A stretch of DNA of 64,000 nt from Acinetobacter genomosp. 15BJ (GCF_000400715.1 NZ_KE007346.1:518256-582255); one strand, 5' to 3'; positions 46,372 through 57,614 are shown, numbered from the stretch's first letter. Notes: generated from the sequence alone by a model not told the origin. Numbers and translations are program-made.

Positions 46372-46722
46372 TTACTCAGTTGCCTTTACTGCAATTGTTC
46401 CTTTGGCTGTAGAGACGCCACCGAGTGCCTGACATGCTTGCTTATATAATTGATATTTTTGTTGTACAACTTCATCGAGCGGAATGTCAAAGAGATCTTC
46501 ACCATTCTTATATTGTTCAATATAAGATGCTGCTTTGTCTTTATTCGCCGCCAGTGATTGTTGATAAAAGTTTGAAATAGAAGACGTTGCTAACTCATTG
46601 GATTCAATATTGTTACATTGAAAACTCTGTAGGACTTTTTCAGCGCGTTTTACTTCGCTTGATTTCCCAAAGATACAACCTGATAAGCTCACGGTGGCAA
46701 TGAGCAAGTACAAAAGCTTCAT
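46372..46722 (-). CDS. Small lipoprotein, unknown function
   Basis: The 116-aa protein has a lipoprotein signal: LLYLLIATVSLSGC, with Cys16 as the lipid site. The mature part is helical and polar, with EVKRAEKVLQSFQCNN and YQLYKQACQALGG. The pattern of aligned helices and two further cysteines is not one I recognise. It is probably anchored to the outer membrane since no Asp follows the lipid Cys (IFGK). It could form an operon with the DUF2238 gene. Confidence 0.65.
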   Translation of the reverse strand: MKLLYLLIATVSLSGCIFGKSSEVKRAEKVLQSFQCNNIESNELATSSISNFYQQSLAANKDKAASYIEQYKNGEDLFDIPLDEVVQQKYQLYKQACQALGGVSTAKGTIAVKATE

Positions 46723-46870
46723 GATCGATAGAGTAGAATTTTAAAGGACGTATTATTGTATATATGATTGAATTTATAAATTCATTATTTATGTCTAACA
46801 CGATAAAAATTAATATTTTTTATGCAATCACACGATTGGATTGGACAAAATAAATAGGGCGGATTGAAAA

Positions 46871-47015
46871 ATGAAGGTAAGAAAAGCAAAGCAGCATGAT
46901 GTTGATGCTTGTGTACCTTTAATTTATAGCGCAGCTGGCGGTCAAGGAAACGAGCTTTGAAGGAGCGAGTCTTCATGTAATTCCAGATGGTCGCCGTATG
47001 GAGTGGTTATTTTAA
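46871..47015 (+). pseudogene. GNAT acetyltransferase remnant with internal deletion
   Basis: The 5' part reads MKVRKAKQHDVDACVPLIYS, the usual first strand and helix of a GNAT acetyltransferase, and stops after 29 codons. Shifted by one base, the last 21 codons read TSFEGASLHVIPDGRRMEWLF and a stop, which looks like the C-terminal strand of such a protein. The acetyl-CoA-binding middle (about 100 residues) is missing. A deletion that joined the ends out of frame explains this. No functional product is expected. Confidence 0.6.
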
Positions 47016-47113
47016 ACAGCAGTTTGTAAATAGTAGATAAAAACATTCAATTGATTGATAAAAAATGATTTTTAGCGGTATGCTAAATAGGAAAGTCATC
47101 AACACATCTTGTT

Positions 47114-47518
47114 ATGTACATTAAGCACCCTTTTTTATTCTGTTTTTTGATTGGTCTCTCTGCTGGAGCTTATGCGGATGATTATGATTTTTTTGCAGAG
47201 CCGAGCGAAGATACAGAACATATGTTTGATGCTGCTTATCCTGAAATGAAAACAGCATATTCAGTTTTGCATAACCAATTTTTTCAAAATGAACGTTGGC
47301 GTGTCTATAACTATACGGCTTATCAAACCAATCAGTTTAACCATAAGATGTTGACAGGCGATACCACTAGCCTGTCACTGGATGATTTTTCGATTTCAGT
47401 CGGTTATGGCATGATGTATCAGTTGAACCAGACCAATCGAATTGGCTATGAATATCTTTCCAGTTTTCCCTTTGACCGAGGGCAATTGATTCGATTTTTC
47501 TGGTTACGGATTTTTTAA
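47114..47518 (+). CDS. Small secreted protein, unknown (134 aa)
   Basis: A signal peptide is visible (FLFCFLIGLSAGAYA then DD). The mature 110 residues are rich in Tyr, Phe, Asn and Asp, and the end (DFSISVGYGMMYQLNQTNR, then IGYEYLSSFPF, final WLRIF) alternates like outer-membrane strands and closes with Phe. It might be a small or partial outer-membrane barrel. I do not recognise a family. Its stop overlaps that of rsmD by four bases in convergent orientation. Confidence 0.5.
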   Translation: MYIKHPFLFCFLIGLSAGAYADDYDFFAEPSEDTEHMFDAAYPEMKTAYSVLHNQFFQNERWRVYNYTAYQTNQFNHKMLTGDTTSLSLDDFSISVGYGMMYQLNQTNRIGYEYLSSFPFDRGQLIRFFWLRIF

Positions 47519-48063
47519 CTGACTTTTTGATATAAACCGGCTCTGACCATACCTGCTTTGGTTTCTTTTATTTTCTGCCAAGTAGGCGGTAGGGTGAGTT
47601 GAGCTAAATCTCGATCTGCTTCTACATAAATATAAGCATGGTTTGCAATCATTGGGTCAGCAAGTTCAGCCAACTCTTGCCATAAATCCAGACTATAGGG
47701 CGGATCAAGAAACACTACATCAAAACTTGAGTTTAATTTTTTTAAAGTTTGCTGTGCCGTTGCAACATGCAGTTGGCAATTTTCCGCTTTTAACAGTTGA
47801 ATATTGTCTTTTAAGACTTTGGCTTGTGTTGGATTCGGTTCAATCATTACGACTTTGGCAGCTCCACGAGAAAGCGCTTCGAAACCTAATGCACCAGAGC
47901 CACTGCACAAGTCTAAAACCTGTGCGTTTTGAATATCCCACATCAACCAGTTGAATAGTGTTTCACGGACACGATCTGGTGTTGGACGTAAACCATCAAT
48001 ACTGGCAAAGGGTAAAGTACGGCGTTTCCAGTTACCACCGATGATACGTAATTGATTTTTCAT
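47515..48063 (-). CDS. rsmD: 16S rRNA (guanine966-N2)-methyltransferase
   Basis: RsmD methylates G966 of 16S rRNA using S-adenosylmethionine. The 182-aa length is normal. It begins LRIIGGNWKRRTLPFAS, with GLRPTPDRVRETLFNWL, the SAM loop VLDLCSGSGALGFEALSRGA and the catalytic DPPY in VVFLDPPYSLDLW. Its start codon overlaps the mrdA stop (TAATG), so it is co-transcribed with and probably translated together with mrdA. Confidence 0.94.
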   Translation of the reverse strand: MKNQLRIIGGNWKRRTLPFASIDGLRPTPDRVRETLFNWLMWDIQNAQVLDLCSGSGALGFEALSRGAAKVVMIEPNPTQAKVLKDNIQLLKAENCQLHVATAQQTLKKLNSSFDVVFLDPPYSLDLWQELAELADPMIANHAYIYVEADRDLAQLTLPPTWQKIKETKAGMVRAGLYQKVS

Positions 48064-50102
48064 TATTCAGTCACTCCATCCGTAGGTTGAGCACCTGTTG
48101 CTGGTGCAACAGGTGTAGAAGCTGGAGCGGATGAAGCGACGGGTGTAGATGCTGCTTGGCCATTCTGTGTTGCCGTGGTTGCAACACTGCTGCTTGGTAG
48201 TTCACCTGGTTTAATTCCCGCAGTCATTAAGCCTCCACTGACTTGATGGCTAGCTGGACGAAGTGGATTCTTTTTACGTGTCACCAGCCAATAGTCAAAG
48301 ATTGGACGTGCTAGTTGGGCAGCTGAACCGCCATGTTTACCATTTTCCCAAACCACGGCAATGGCAATTTCAGGATTATCGGCAGGCGCAAAACCAACGA
48401 ATAAGCCATGGTCCCATTGTCGAGATGAAAGTGCTGCTTCGTTATAACGTTTACCTTGAGCAATACTCTTGACTTGGGCTGTCCCTGTTTTACCTGCGAT
48501 TGAATATTGCAAACCACCTTTAATACCACGACCTGTACCAGATTGAATCACATCCACCATTGCATCATGCATGTTGATCCAATCTTGTTCTGTACCATTG
48601 AAATTAATTTTGCCATCAGGCGCGTTATGGACACTAAATTTTTTGGCACCTTTGGTTTCTCTGAGTACATGTGGTGTGACATGTGAACCTTTATTGGCTG
48701 TGATCGCAGTTGCCATAGCAAGTTGTAAAGGTGTAGAGGTAAATGCCCCTTGCCCGATACTGACTGAAATGGTTTCACCTTTTAGCCATTTGGATTTACG
48801 CGTTCGCATTTTCCATTCAGGACTCGGGTAGAGACCTGTGCTTTCACTTGGTAAATCAACTCCAGTTTTTTCACCAAAGCCAAATTGGCGCATCCAGTCA
48901 TTCATTTTCTCAATGCCCATGCGATAGGACAGGACATAGAAATAGGTATCGCAGGACACAATTTGAGCTTTATGCATGTTCACTGAACCATGACCCGTTT
49001 TTTTATGGTCACGGAAGCGGTGACTGTCACCAGGCAATGAGAAATAACCTGGATCGGAAATTGCAGTGCTCCAATCGACGAGACCATAATGAATACCACC
49101 TAAACCAAACATTGGTTTAATGGTTGAACCTGGTGGATATGCACCCTGAACCGCACGGTTATAAAGCGGTTGATCGAGGTTGTCACGCAGTCCGCTATAG
49201 TCTTTGGAACTAATTCCTGTCACGAAGAGGTTTGGATTAAAACTTGGGCTGGAAACCAATGCGAGGATTTCACCTGTACGTGGGTCCATGGCTACAATTG
49301 CACCACGGCGATCTGCCAATTGTTTTGCGGCAATAGTTTGTAAACCGTAATCAAGTGATAAATACAGGTCATTACCACGCGCTGGATTTTGGCGGCCTAA
49401 ATTACGTAGTACATTGCCGTGTGCATCGGCTTCGACAGATTCATAGCCAGGAATACCATGCAACAGGTCTTCATAGCTTTTTTCAACCCCAATTTTACCA
49501 ATCAGGTTGGTACCCGCGTATAAATCCTTATCAATAGACTTGAGTTCTTTATCATTGATACGCCCCACATAACCAATCACATGCGCAAACAATTCACCAT
49601 GTGGATAGTAGCGGGTCATTTGGGTTTCAATTTTGACCCCAGGAAAGGCATATTTCACTTCACTGAATTTGGCAATATCGGTTTCAGTCAAATTCAATTT
49701 GATTGCAAGGCGTTCAGTTTTACGTGCAGTTTTGACACGGCTTTTAAAGCGATCAACGTCATCTTGGGTCAAGCCCAGAATTGGAATGAGACGGGTAATA
49801 GTGTCATCAATATCGCTGACATCGGCACGACTCAGTGTTGCAGTGAAAACTGGATAGTTATCTGCTAATAGCACGCCGTTACGATCGTAGATGTAGCCAC
49901 GAGCGGGTGCTAAGGGCTGTAAGCGAATACGGTTCTTATCTGATGCCGTTGTAAAATCATCGTAATGAACGATCTGTAAATATGCATAACGACAGATCAA
50001 TAAAAGTAGAAAAATCGCCACGACAAAGATTGCAAAAAAGATTCGACCCTTATAAATGCGCTTTTCTTGTTGCATATTTTTTAAAGGAAAGTGCTGTTTC
50101 AT
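48063..50102 (-). CDS. mrdA: Peptidoglycan transpeptidase PBP2
   Basis: PBP2 cross-links peptidoglycan for cell elongation and is a beta-lactam target. The 679-aa protein has one N-terminal membrane anchor (residues about 20-45), a dimerisation domain (RNGVLLADNYPVFTATLSR), the catalytic SxxK in GAYPPGSTIKPMFG, the SxN-like SCD and the KTGTAQ motif. A low-complexity Ala/Pro/Ser/Thr tail of about 45 residues closes it. rodA (mrdB) is not adjacent. It precedes rsmD on the same strand. Confidence 0.95.
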   Translation of the reverse strand: MKQHFPLKNMQQEKRIYKGRIFFAIFVVAIFLLLLICRYAYLQIVHYDDFTTASDKNRIRLQPLAPARGYIYDRNGVLLADNYPVFTATLSRADVSDIDDTITRLIPILGLTQDDVDRFKSRVKTARKTERLAIKLNLTETDIAKFSEVKYAFPGVKIETQMTRYYPHGELFAHVIGYVGRINDKELKSIDKDLYAGTNLIGKIGVEKSYEDLLHGIPGYESVEADAHGNVLRNLGRQNPARGNDLYLSLDYGLQTIAAKQLADRRGAIVAMDPRTGEILALVSSPSFNPNLFVTGISSKDYSGLRDNLDQPLYNRAVQGAYPPGSTIKPMFGLGGIHYGLVDWSTAISDPGYFSLPGDSHRFRDHKKTGHGSVNMHKAQIVSCDTYFYVLSYRMGIEKMNDWMRQFGFGEKTGVDLPSESTGLYPSPEWKMRTRKSKWLKGETISVSIGQGAFTSTPLQLAMATAITANKGSHVTPHVLRETKGAKKFSVHNAPDGKINFNGTEQDWINMHDAMVDVIQSGTGRGIKGGLQYSIAGKTGTAQVKSIAQGKRYNEAALSSRQWDHGLFVGFAPADNPEIAIAVVWENGKHGGSAAQLARPIFDYWLVTRKKNPLRPASHQVSGGLMTAGIKPGELPSSSVATTATQNGQAASTPVASSAPASTPVAPATGAQPTDGVTE

Positions 50103-50341
50103 AGGGTGTCGACTTAATTACAAGATGGAGAGAATACAAAGGCTACGCATTTTAACGTAAGTTGCATGATCATACTGTAGAATTTTCAACAAATCATGCA
50201 AATGATGCTGCGACAGCTTTTGACTTTGCAGACATTAAAATTGTATGGTCTTGTATATTAGAAGCAAAATAATTCTGTTAAAGTCACAAACAGTTTGAAA
50301 TAGGATTTTCCAATACACTCTTAGGGAAAATGGAGAAAATA

Positions 50342-50860
50342 ATGAGAAAAATTTGCCTTTTATTATCGGTTTTAACACTTACTGGTTTTGCCCATGCTGA
50401 CGAAAATCCGTTTAAGCCTGAGCCTAAATTAAAAGATGCAAACGTTTCAACGTGGAATGTAGGTGCAGGTTTTACTAAGAAATTATTACATGCCAACCTT
50501 GAATGGGTAAATCCGTATGGGATTGCCTACGCCAAAGCGGGTGCATTTTTAAATGATGACAATGAACCCGGTGGACAAATTGGATTCCGTTACCCGTACT
50601 ACTTAACTGGTACCGATAAAAATGGTTATTACCTTGGTGTCTATGCAGGACATTTAGACAGTAAGAACTATGGGGGTAAACAAAAGGGCAACTTGGGTGT
50701 TGGTGCCGATCTTGCTTATGTCTGGTTGAATAGTGAGCGTATCAGCACATTCAGTGTAGGCGCAGGAGTACGCGAAAAAATAGAAGATGGGAATGGCAAT
50801 ACTGTGAAAAAATCAGAACCTGTCCTTCAGTTTTCTTATACCTTAAGTTTTGGTTTGTAA
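50342..50860 (+). CDS. Small outer-membrane-like secreted protein (172 aa), unknown
   Basis: A signal peptide is clear (KICLLLSVLTLTGFAHA then DENPF). The mature chain alternates polar and hydrophobic residues (TWNVGAGFTKKLLHANLEW, YYLGVYAGHLDSKNYGG, VGADLAYVWLN, TFSVGAGVREKI) and ends in LQFSYTLSFGL, like a small eight-strand barrel without final Phe. The name is unknown to me. GGAG precedes ATG at 50342, which decides against the longer frame. The 239-bp gap upstream, divergent from mrdA, holds only promoters as far as I can see. Confidence 0.6.
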   Translation: MRKICLLLSVLTLTGFAHADENPFKPEPKLKDANVSTWNVGAGFTKKLLHANLEWVNPYGIAYAKAGAFLNDDNEPGGQIGFRYPYYLTGTDKNGYYLGVYAGHLDSKNYGGKQKGNLGVGADLAYVWLNSERISTFSVGAGVREKIEDGNGNTVKKSEPVLQFSYTLSFGL

Positions 50861-50921
50861 GAGGAAATTAACGTTCATCCTTTTATAGGCCATCATGTAT
50901 CAATAATTCAGAGAGTCATGC

Positions 50922-52235
50922 ATGTTTGATTACGTCAATGAATTGTGGCAGATTTTCCTAAATCGACCTGACCATCTGGCAGTCTTGAGTATCATCCCTG
51001 TGACCGCCTTTGTAACATGGGCACACGTATGGATGGCATTGAAAATGGTATTTTACCCAATCAACTTTTGGGGCTTCCATTTAGGACCATTACCTGTCGG
51101 TTGGCAAGGAATTGTGCCACGTAAAGCTGGACGTATTTCAGGCATCATCACTGATAACACGCTATCTAAATTGGGTTCATTGCGAGAGTTTTTAGAAGCA
51201 ATGGATCCAGAAGATATGGCGATGATCATCGGTGAGCAGGTAGGGTTTGAGCTTGAGCATCTGATTGATGAAGTGATGATTGATCGTAATGCTGTACTTT
51301 GGGAAAACCTACCTTATTCGATTAAGCGTCGTATCTACGCGCAAGCACATAAACAGTTACCCACGACACTTAGGGAACTTGTGACTGAGCTGACCATGAA
51401 CGTTGAGTCACTGGTGGACATGCGTGAAATGGTGGTGAGCCAAATGGAAGGTGACCGCCGTTTAATGGTACGCATGTTCCTGAAAGTGGGTCAGAAAGAA
51501 ATTAATTTTATTTGGCATATCAGTGCATTAATAGGGATGTTCTTTGGTATATTCCAAATGATCGTTTGGTTTGTAGTGCCATGGCACTGGACGGTTCCGT
51601 TTTGGGCAGCAATCTGGGGCTTTTTAACCAACTGGATTGCGATCTGGATGGTCTTCAATCCGATTGAACCACACTATATTCGTTATCCGCAGATTTTTCG
51701 TCTGACCAAAGACCGCAAATTCCCTTGGATTGTACCTGTGTTAAAGATTGGTACTTACAATGTTCAAGGTGCATTTATGAAGCGTCAGGAAGAGGTTTCC
51801 GATGTATTTGCCAGTGTGGTGACTGAAGATTTAATTACCTTAAAGTCCATCATGACTGAAATGATGTATGGTAGTAAAAAAGACAAAACTCGTCGTATTG
51901 TCAAGCGTCATATCAATGAAATTATGGAAACTCCACTGGTCAGAACCTCATTGCAGCTTTCATTAGGGCCAAGAGAATATGCTAGACTCAAGACCGACTT
52001 GATTGATCGCTCAATTGAAATTACCATGGGACCAGTATGTGACCCAGCTTTGAATGCAAGTCGTGCGCAGAAGATCTTTCAAATGTTTAGAGACCGCATC
52101 CGTGAACTAACACCGAAAGAGTTCCAAAACTTATTGCGTCCTGCGTTCCAAGAAGATGAGTGGATCTTAATTGTACTCGGTGGGGTGACTGGTTTCTTTG
52201 CTGGTTTAATTCACTTATTTGTTGCTTTCTTATAA
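50922..52235 (+). CDS. DUF445-family membrane protein
   Basis: The 437-aa protein has hydrophobic segments at the N-terminus (LAVLSIIPVTAFVTWAHVWM), in the middle (ISALIGMFFGIFQMIVWFVV; WAAIWGFLTNWIAIWMVF) and the extreme C-terminus (LIVLGGVTGFFAGLIHLFVA). NWIAIWMVFNPIEP and GWQGIVPRKAGR are DUF445 (YheB/YjiN-like) marks; in Bacillus a relative affects sporulation-linked processes, but no general function is agreed. Long soluble helices separate the membrane parts. It is followed by adk after 83 bp on the same strand. Confidence 0.8.
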   Translation: MFDYVNELWQIFLNRPDHLAVLSIIPVTAFVTWAHVWMALKMVFYPINFWGFHLGPLPVGWQGIVPRKAGRISGIITDNTLSKLGSLREFLEAMDPEDMAMIIGEQVGFELEHLIDEVMIDRNAVLWENLPYSIKRRIYAQAHKQLPTTLRELVTELTMNVESLVDMREMVVSQMEGDRRLMVRMFLKVGQKEINFIWHISALIGMFFGIFQMIVWFVVPWHWTVPFWAAIWGFLTNWIAIWMVFNPIEPHYIRYPQIFRLTKDRKFPWIVPVLKIGTYNVQGAFMKRQEEVSDVFASVVTEDLITLKSIMTEMMYGSKKDKTRRIVKRHINEIMETPLVRTSLQLSLGPREYARLKTDLIDRSIEITMGPVCDPALNASRAQKIFQMFRDRIRELTPKEFQNLLRPAFQEDEWILIVLGGVTGFFAGLIHLFVAFL

Positions 52236-52306
52236 TTAATTTGATGTTGGTTGAGTGATAAGTCTGTATGATATTGCTCAATTTAAGATTTATTGTTTTT
52301 AAATGA

Positions 52307-52972
<666 letters not shown>

Positions 52973-52989
52973 TTTAAGTTGCAGATTTT

Positions 52990-53019
52990 AAAAGAGCTCT
53001 GAATACAGAGCTCTTTTTA
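52990..53019 (+). terminator. Terminator of adk
   Basis: AAAAGAGCTCTG-AATA-CAGAGCTCTTTT with T-run. Confidence 0.85.
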
Positions 53020-53033
53020 TTTGGAGGAAGCTC

Positions 53034-53216
53034 ATGCTAAAAGTTGTTTTGATTTTAGTGGTCATTTTCAGCATCGTTTTACTATTATTTCTTTTGTACC
53101 AAAGTCAGAAAATGCTGCGTCATGTGCAACAGCAACAAGCCTTGGAAAATAGAAAAAATGGTAAAGCTCGCCAATTACATCCAAAACTGCAACAGCAAAA
53201 AAAACCTCAGGATTAA
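53034..53216 (+). CDS. Small single-span membrane protein (60 aa)
   Basis: An N-terminal hydrophobic stretch (VVLILVVIFSIVLLLFLLY, residues 4-22) is followed by a Gln/Lys/Arg-rich tail (MLRHVQQQQALENRKNGKAR). GGAGG lies at the right distance from ATG, which supports translation. Function unknown; an inner-membrane protein with cytosolic basic tail is likely. Its stop overlaps the convergent nth gene, and a shared hairpin covers both ends. Confidence 0.6.
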   Translation: MLKVVLILVVIFSIVLLLFLLYQSQKMLRHVQQQQALENRKNGKARQLHPKLQQQKKPQD

Positions 53217-53230
53217 CTGAGGTTTTTTAT
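53197..53230. terminator. Bidirectional terminator overlapping convergent gene ends
   Basis: AAAAAACCTCAG-GATTAA-CTGAGGTTTTTT spans the last codons of the small membrane protein and of nth. Confidence 0.8.
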
Positions 53231-53899
53231 TGCGATTGGTTTGGTTGCACCAAATTCAAACCGATCTGGCCAGTTACAGACATCTGCAACGATACATTCA
53301 CCACATTTCGGTTTACGTGCAATACAACAATAACGCCCATGCAAGATCAGCCAGTGATGGGCATCAATAATAAATTCTTTCGGAATTACTTTAATCAAGC
53401 GATCTTCTACTTCTAAAACATTTTTTCCAACAGCTAAACCAGTGCGGTTACCGACACGAAAAATGTGCGTATCAACGGCCATGGTCGGCTGACCAAAAGC
53501 AGTATTCAGTACCACATTCGCTGTTTTACGTCCTACACCGGGGAGGGCTTCCAGTTCTTTACGTGTTTCTGGAATTTGTCCTTGATATTGATCCACCAAA
53601 ATTCGGCAGGTTTTAATCACGTTTTCAGCTTTAGAATTATATAAGCCAATGGTCTTGATATATGATTTTAAACCATCAATTCCGAGGTCTAAAATGGCTT
53701 GAGCGGTATTGGCAACAGGATACAGTTTATCCGTGGCTTTGTTGACACTGACATCAGTTGCTTGAGCAGACAGCAATACAGCGATCAATAGCTCAAAAGG
53801 AGAGGAGTAGTTCAGCTCGGTCTGAGGATTCGGTCTCTGTTCACGTAAACGTTCAAAAAAAGTCTGAATCTGCTTTTTAGTCATATTTTTTACGGGCAT
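53213..53899 (-). CDS. nth: Endonuclease III (DNA glycosylase/AP lyase)
   Basis: Nth removes oxidised pyrimidines and cuts the abasic site. The 228-aa protein has the helix-hairpin-helix LEALPGVGRKTANVVLNTAFG with catalytic Lys, the catalytic Asp in TMAVDTHIFRVGNR and the four-cysteine iron-sulfur motif CIARKPKCGECIVADVC. AGGAGG precedes the start by six bases. It follows the rnfB-like gene without a gap, the same linkage as in the rsx-nth operon of E. coli. Confidence 0.95.
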   Translation of the reverse strand: MPVKNMTKKQIQTFFERLREQRPNPQTELNYSSPFELLIAVLLSAQATDVSVNKATDKLYPVANTAQAILDLGIDGLKSYIKTIGLYNSKAENVIKTCRILVDQYQGQIPETRKELEALPGVGRKTANVVLNTAFGQPTMAVDTHIFRVGNRTGLAVGKNVLEVEDRLIKVIPKEFIIDAHHWLILHGRYCCIARKPKCGECIVADVCNWPDRFEFGATKPIAIKNLS

Positions 53900-54697
53900 T
53901 TAGACCTCCTGCAATTCAGTTAAACGTTGTTGTAAAGCAATCAATTGAGCTTGCTTTGATTCATCAGCACGAACACTGAGTTGTTTTTCGAGTTTTTTAA
54001 TCTGGGTGCGTACTTTCGCAAGTTCGATTGTTGTTTTTGCATCGAGTGTGGTGTTTTCTTTCGGCTTATCTACCAAGGTTATCACCGGAACATTATTGAG
54101 CGCCTGAGAAAATTGGGCGAAAAACTCCACATCAATTTCAGCACGTACAATCGGCCCTTTACGGCTCAAGCGACGTTTTTCTTCACGTTGGATATGCGCG
54201 TAATAACGATGTCTTAAATCATCCTGTTCAGCCGTACGTTGCATTGTGGTGGGTAAAGGTTGGGTATCTTCAACCAAATCAATACAATCGACAGGGCAAG
54301 GTGGAATGCATAACTCACAACCCGTACACAGGTCAGTCAAAATACTGTGCATTAATTTGCCACTACCAATAATCGCATCGACAGGGCAGGCACTAATACA
54401 TTTGGTACAGCCAATACATTCATCTTCACGAATCACAGCTTTGATCCGTTGCGGTCGACCATCCAGTTGAATATCCCAAACGCTGGGTTCAGCTTTGAGT
54501 TGCGGGCGTTCTAACAAGGCTGCCAGTGCATCTGCAACAGGTTGTCCACCAGGCACACATTTATTGGCTTCCTCACCCTCTGCAATTGATTTTGCATAAG
54601 GTAAGCAGCCATCACGATGCCCGCATAAACCACATTGTGTTTGTGGTAACAGTTGGTCAATTTGGACAATAAGCGCATGTTGTGCAGTTGGGGACAT
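53900..54697 (-). CDS. rnfB: RnfB/RsxB-like ferredoxin, orphan and without membrane anchor
   Basis: The 265-aa protein has the RnfB 4Fe-4S ligation region [20 protein letters not shown] near residue 23, [17 protein letters not shown], and two ferredoxin-type clusters ([32 protein letters not shown]). Its tail is a coiled-coil of about 50 residues ([19 protein letters not shown]), not seen in E. coli RsxB. The hydrophobic N-terminal anchor of Rnf RnfB is absent, and no other rnf genes are near. The start at 54697 avoids a TTG six codons earlier. The role is unknown; electron supply to a partner such as an iron-sulfur enzyme is possible. Confidence 0.8.
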   Translation of the reverse strand: MSPTAQHALIVQIDQLLPQTQCGLCGHRDGCLPYAKSIAEGEEANKCVPGGQPVADALAALLERPQLKAEPSVWDIQLDGRPQRIKAVIREDECIGCTKCISACPVDAIIGSGKLMHSILTDLCTGCELCIPPCPVDCIDLVEDTQPLPTTMQRTAEQDDLRHRYYAHIQREEKRRLSRKGPIVRAEIDVEFFAQFSQALNNVPVITLVDKPKENTTLDAKTTIELAKVRTQIKKLEKQLSVRADESKQAQLIALQQRLTELQEV

Positions 54698-55025
54698 GTA
54701 TCGAAGATGAAGCAAAAAACAGGGAGCTTAGTATAGCAAATAATGATTTATCGCGGCGAAGCAATCGAAAAATATCCATAGCGTTGAAAACAGGTTGTGC
54801 TTAAAAATAGTGCTTTTATTGATGTTTTTTAGTGCAATTAAATTTTTAAATAAATCTACTTTCCTGTTGGAATGTGACTTTTTCTACATTTTTGACCTTT
54901 ATTTATTATCTAAATAATGAATATTTATTGATCTAAGATTATGATTTTAATTAATAAAAATAGTTAAGCTTAAAAATAATATTGTGATGAAATAGTAATC
55001 TGTATTTAATAGTGGAAAACTCTAT

Positions 55026-55049
55026 TTTGGTGCATTTTTAGCACCAAGA
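55026..55049 (+). promoter_or_regulatory. Hairpin in the gdhA leader
   Basis: TTGGTGC and GCACCAA pair around ATTTTTA, 22 bp before the gdhA start and just ahead of GGGGGTGA, the ribosome site. The 374-bp gap from the rnfB start to gdhA is otherwise very AT-rich with no other visible gene. Confidence 0.35.
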
Positions 55050-55071
55050 TAAATCACAGGCTCGGGGGTGA

Positions 55072-56418
<1,347 letters not shown>

Positions 56419-56429
56419 CAATCTTACGG

Positions 56430-56455
56430 ATTCCCTCTTTAATAAAGAGGGAATT
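56430..56455 (+). terminator. Hairpin after gdhA
   Basis: ATTCCCTCTTT and AAAGAGGGAAT around AAT, with T-run. Confidence 0.7.
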
Positions 56456-56460
56456 TTCAT

Positions 56461-56495
56461 AAAAAAATCCGATGACAAAGCATCGGATTTTTTAT
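56461..56495. terminator. Second terminator serving the convergent lipoprotein gene
   Basis: AAAAAAATCCGATG-ACAAAG-CATCGGATTTTTT. Confidence 0.75.
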
Positions 56496-56507
56496 TTCTA
56501 ACTGAAA

Positions 56508-57614
56508 TTATGGTTTTTTCACAATCTCTTGCTCAACAACCATATCGAGTACGTCTGCAATGCTTGATTGGTCAGCAGCAGGGTTTTTAATGTCAAAACG
56601 TTTAACACGTACAATCACACGTTGTTGTGGATTGTGCTCAAAACCTTCGATTTGACCGTAGTACAATGACCAGTTTTTATCTGCGTAAGTTTTTAAACCT
56701 TTGTCATCATATTTGATTTCAAGAACTTGCATACAGGTTTGTGGTGCCACGCCTGTGCATGATTTAGTTTCAGGTGAAATTTCTAAGAAAACTGTTTTAC
56801 CTTCAGACTGGTATTTTGCTTCTGGGGTCATTTTACCAACAAAGGTATATTTTTGACCTTTAGCATCCGCGATTACCAATGTTGGTTGCTCTGGGTTGGT
56901 TGCATTTACTTCAAACGCGATTTGACGTTTTTGTAGAAGATCACCTGCGAATTTTTCTTGTGCCATCAATGCTGGTTCACATGCCATCATGGTTGATGCA
57001 CCGTCGCCCGTAGCGATTAAACCATTTTCAATTTTCCATGATGTATTTAAACGGTTGCAACCTGTGTCTACAGATAAACGATCGTTCGCTAAGAAGCTTA
57101 ATACGATTGGACGTTTGGTATCAGCAGGTTGATATGACCAAGTGTAGTTGGTTAACACGTTACTATTCGTCACTTTTGCACCTGTAAATACATGTTTTTG
57201 ACCTTTACTATCCGTCACAGTCAAGATGGCTTGACCATTCACTGTGCTGATTTCAAATGGTACTTTTTTCTCGCTGAAGATGTCAGCAGATAAACGTTCT
57301 TGCTGCATTAAATCATCAGCACAAGCCATCATGGTCGATACAAGTGGAGACGTTACAATTTTGTTGCCTTCAACTGCCCAAGTACCGCCTTGGTTGTTAC
57401 AGCCAGTTTGGATTGCAAGTTTTTGGTCAGCGTTAAAAGTTAACACTAAAGGTTTAGATGCTTTAGAACCTTGGTAAGTCCAATTATATTCAGTTAGGTT
57501 TTTTGCAGCAGTTGTATTAATTTGAGAAATTACATTATCAGTCACATTTTGCACAGTTTGGCACGCCATTAAAGAAAGCGGAAGTAATGCAAGAACTAAA
57601 TATTTGATTTTCAT
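56508..57614 (-). CDS. META-META-DUF4377 lipoprotein
   Basis: The 368-aa lipoprotein has a lipobox LLPLSLMAC, with the lipid Cys near residue 18. Two META domains, as in the heat-shock protein HslJ, follow: residues about 40-150 (LTEYNWTYQ, IQTGCNNQGGTWAVEGNKI, MMACADDLMQQE) and 155-265 (LTNYTWSYQ, VDTGCNRLNTSWKIENGLI, MMACEPALMAQEKFA). The C-terminal 100 residues form a DUF4377 domain (KSCTGVAPQTCMQVLEIKYD, YYGQIEGFEHNPQQRV). META duplicates share nearly the same motifs, so the protein arose by internal duplication. Function unknown; probably an envelope protein. ATG at 57614 is chosen over TTG. Confidence 0.85.
   Translation of the reverse strand: MKIKYLVLALLPLSLMACQTVQNVTDNVISQINTTAAKNLTEYNWTYQGSKASKPLVLTFNADQKLAIQTGCNNQGGTWAVEGNKIVTSPLVSTMMACADDLMQQERLSADIFSEKKVPFEISTVNGQAILTVTDSKGQKHVFTGAKVTNSNVLTNYTWSYQPADTKRPIVLSFLANDRLSVDTGCNRLNTSWKIENGLIATGDGASTMMACEPALMAQEKFAGDLLQKRQIAFEVNATNPEQPTLVIADAKGQKYTFVGKMTPEAKYQSEGKTVFLEISPETKSCTGVAPQTCMQVLEIKYDDKGLKTYADKNWSLYYGQIEGFEHNPQQRVIVRVKRFDIKNPAADQSSIADVLDMVVEQEIVKKP

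Noticed and set aside
46785..46976. 63-codon minus-strand frame over the GNAT remnant
   Set aside because: No motif or ribosome site; the plus-strand reading explains the sequence better.
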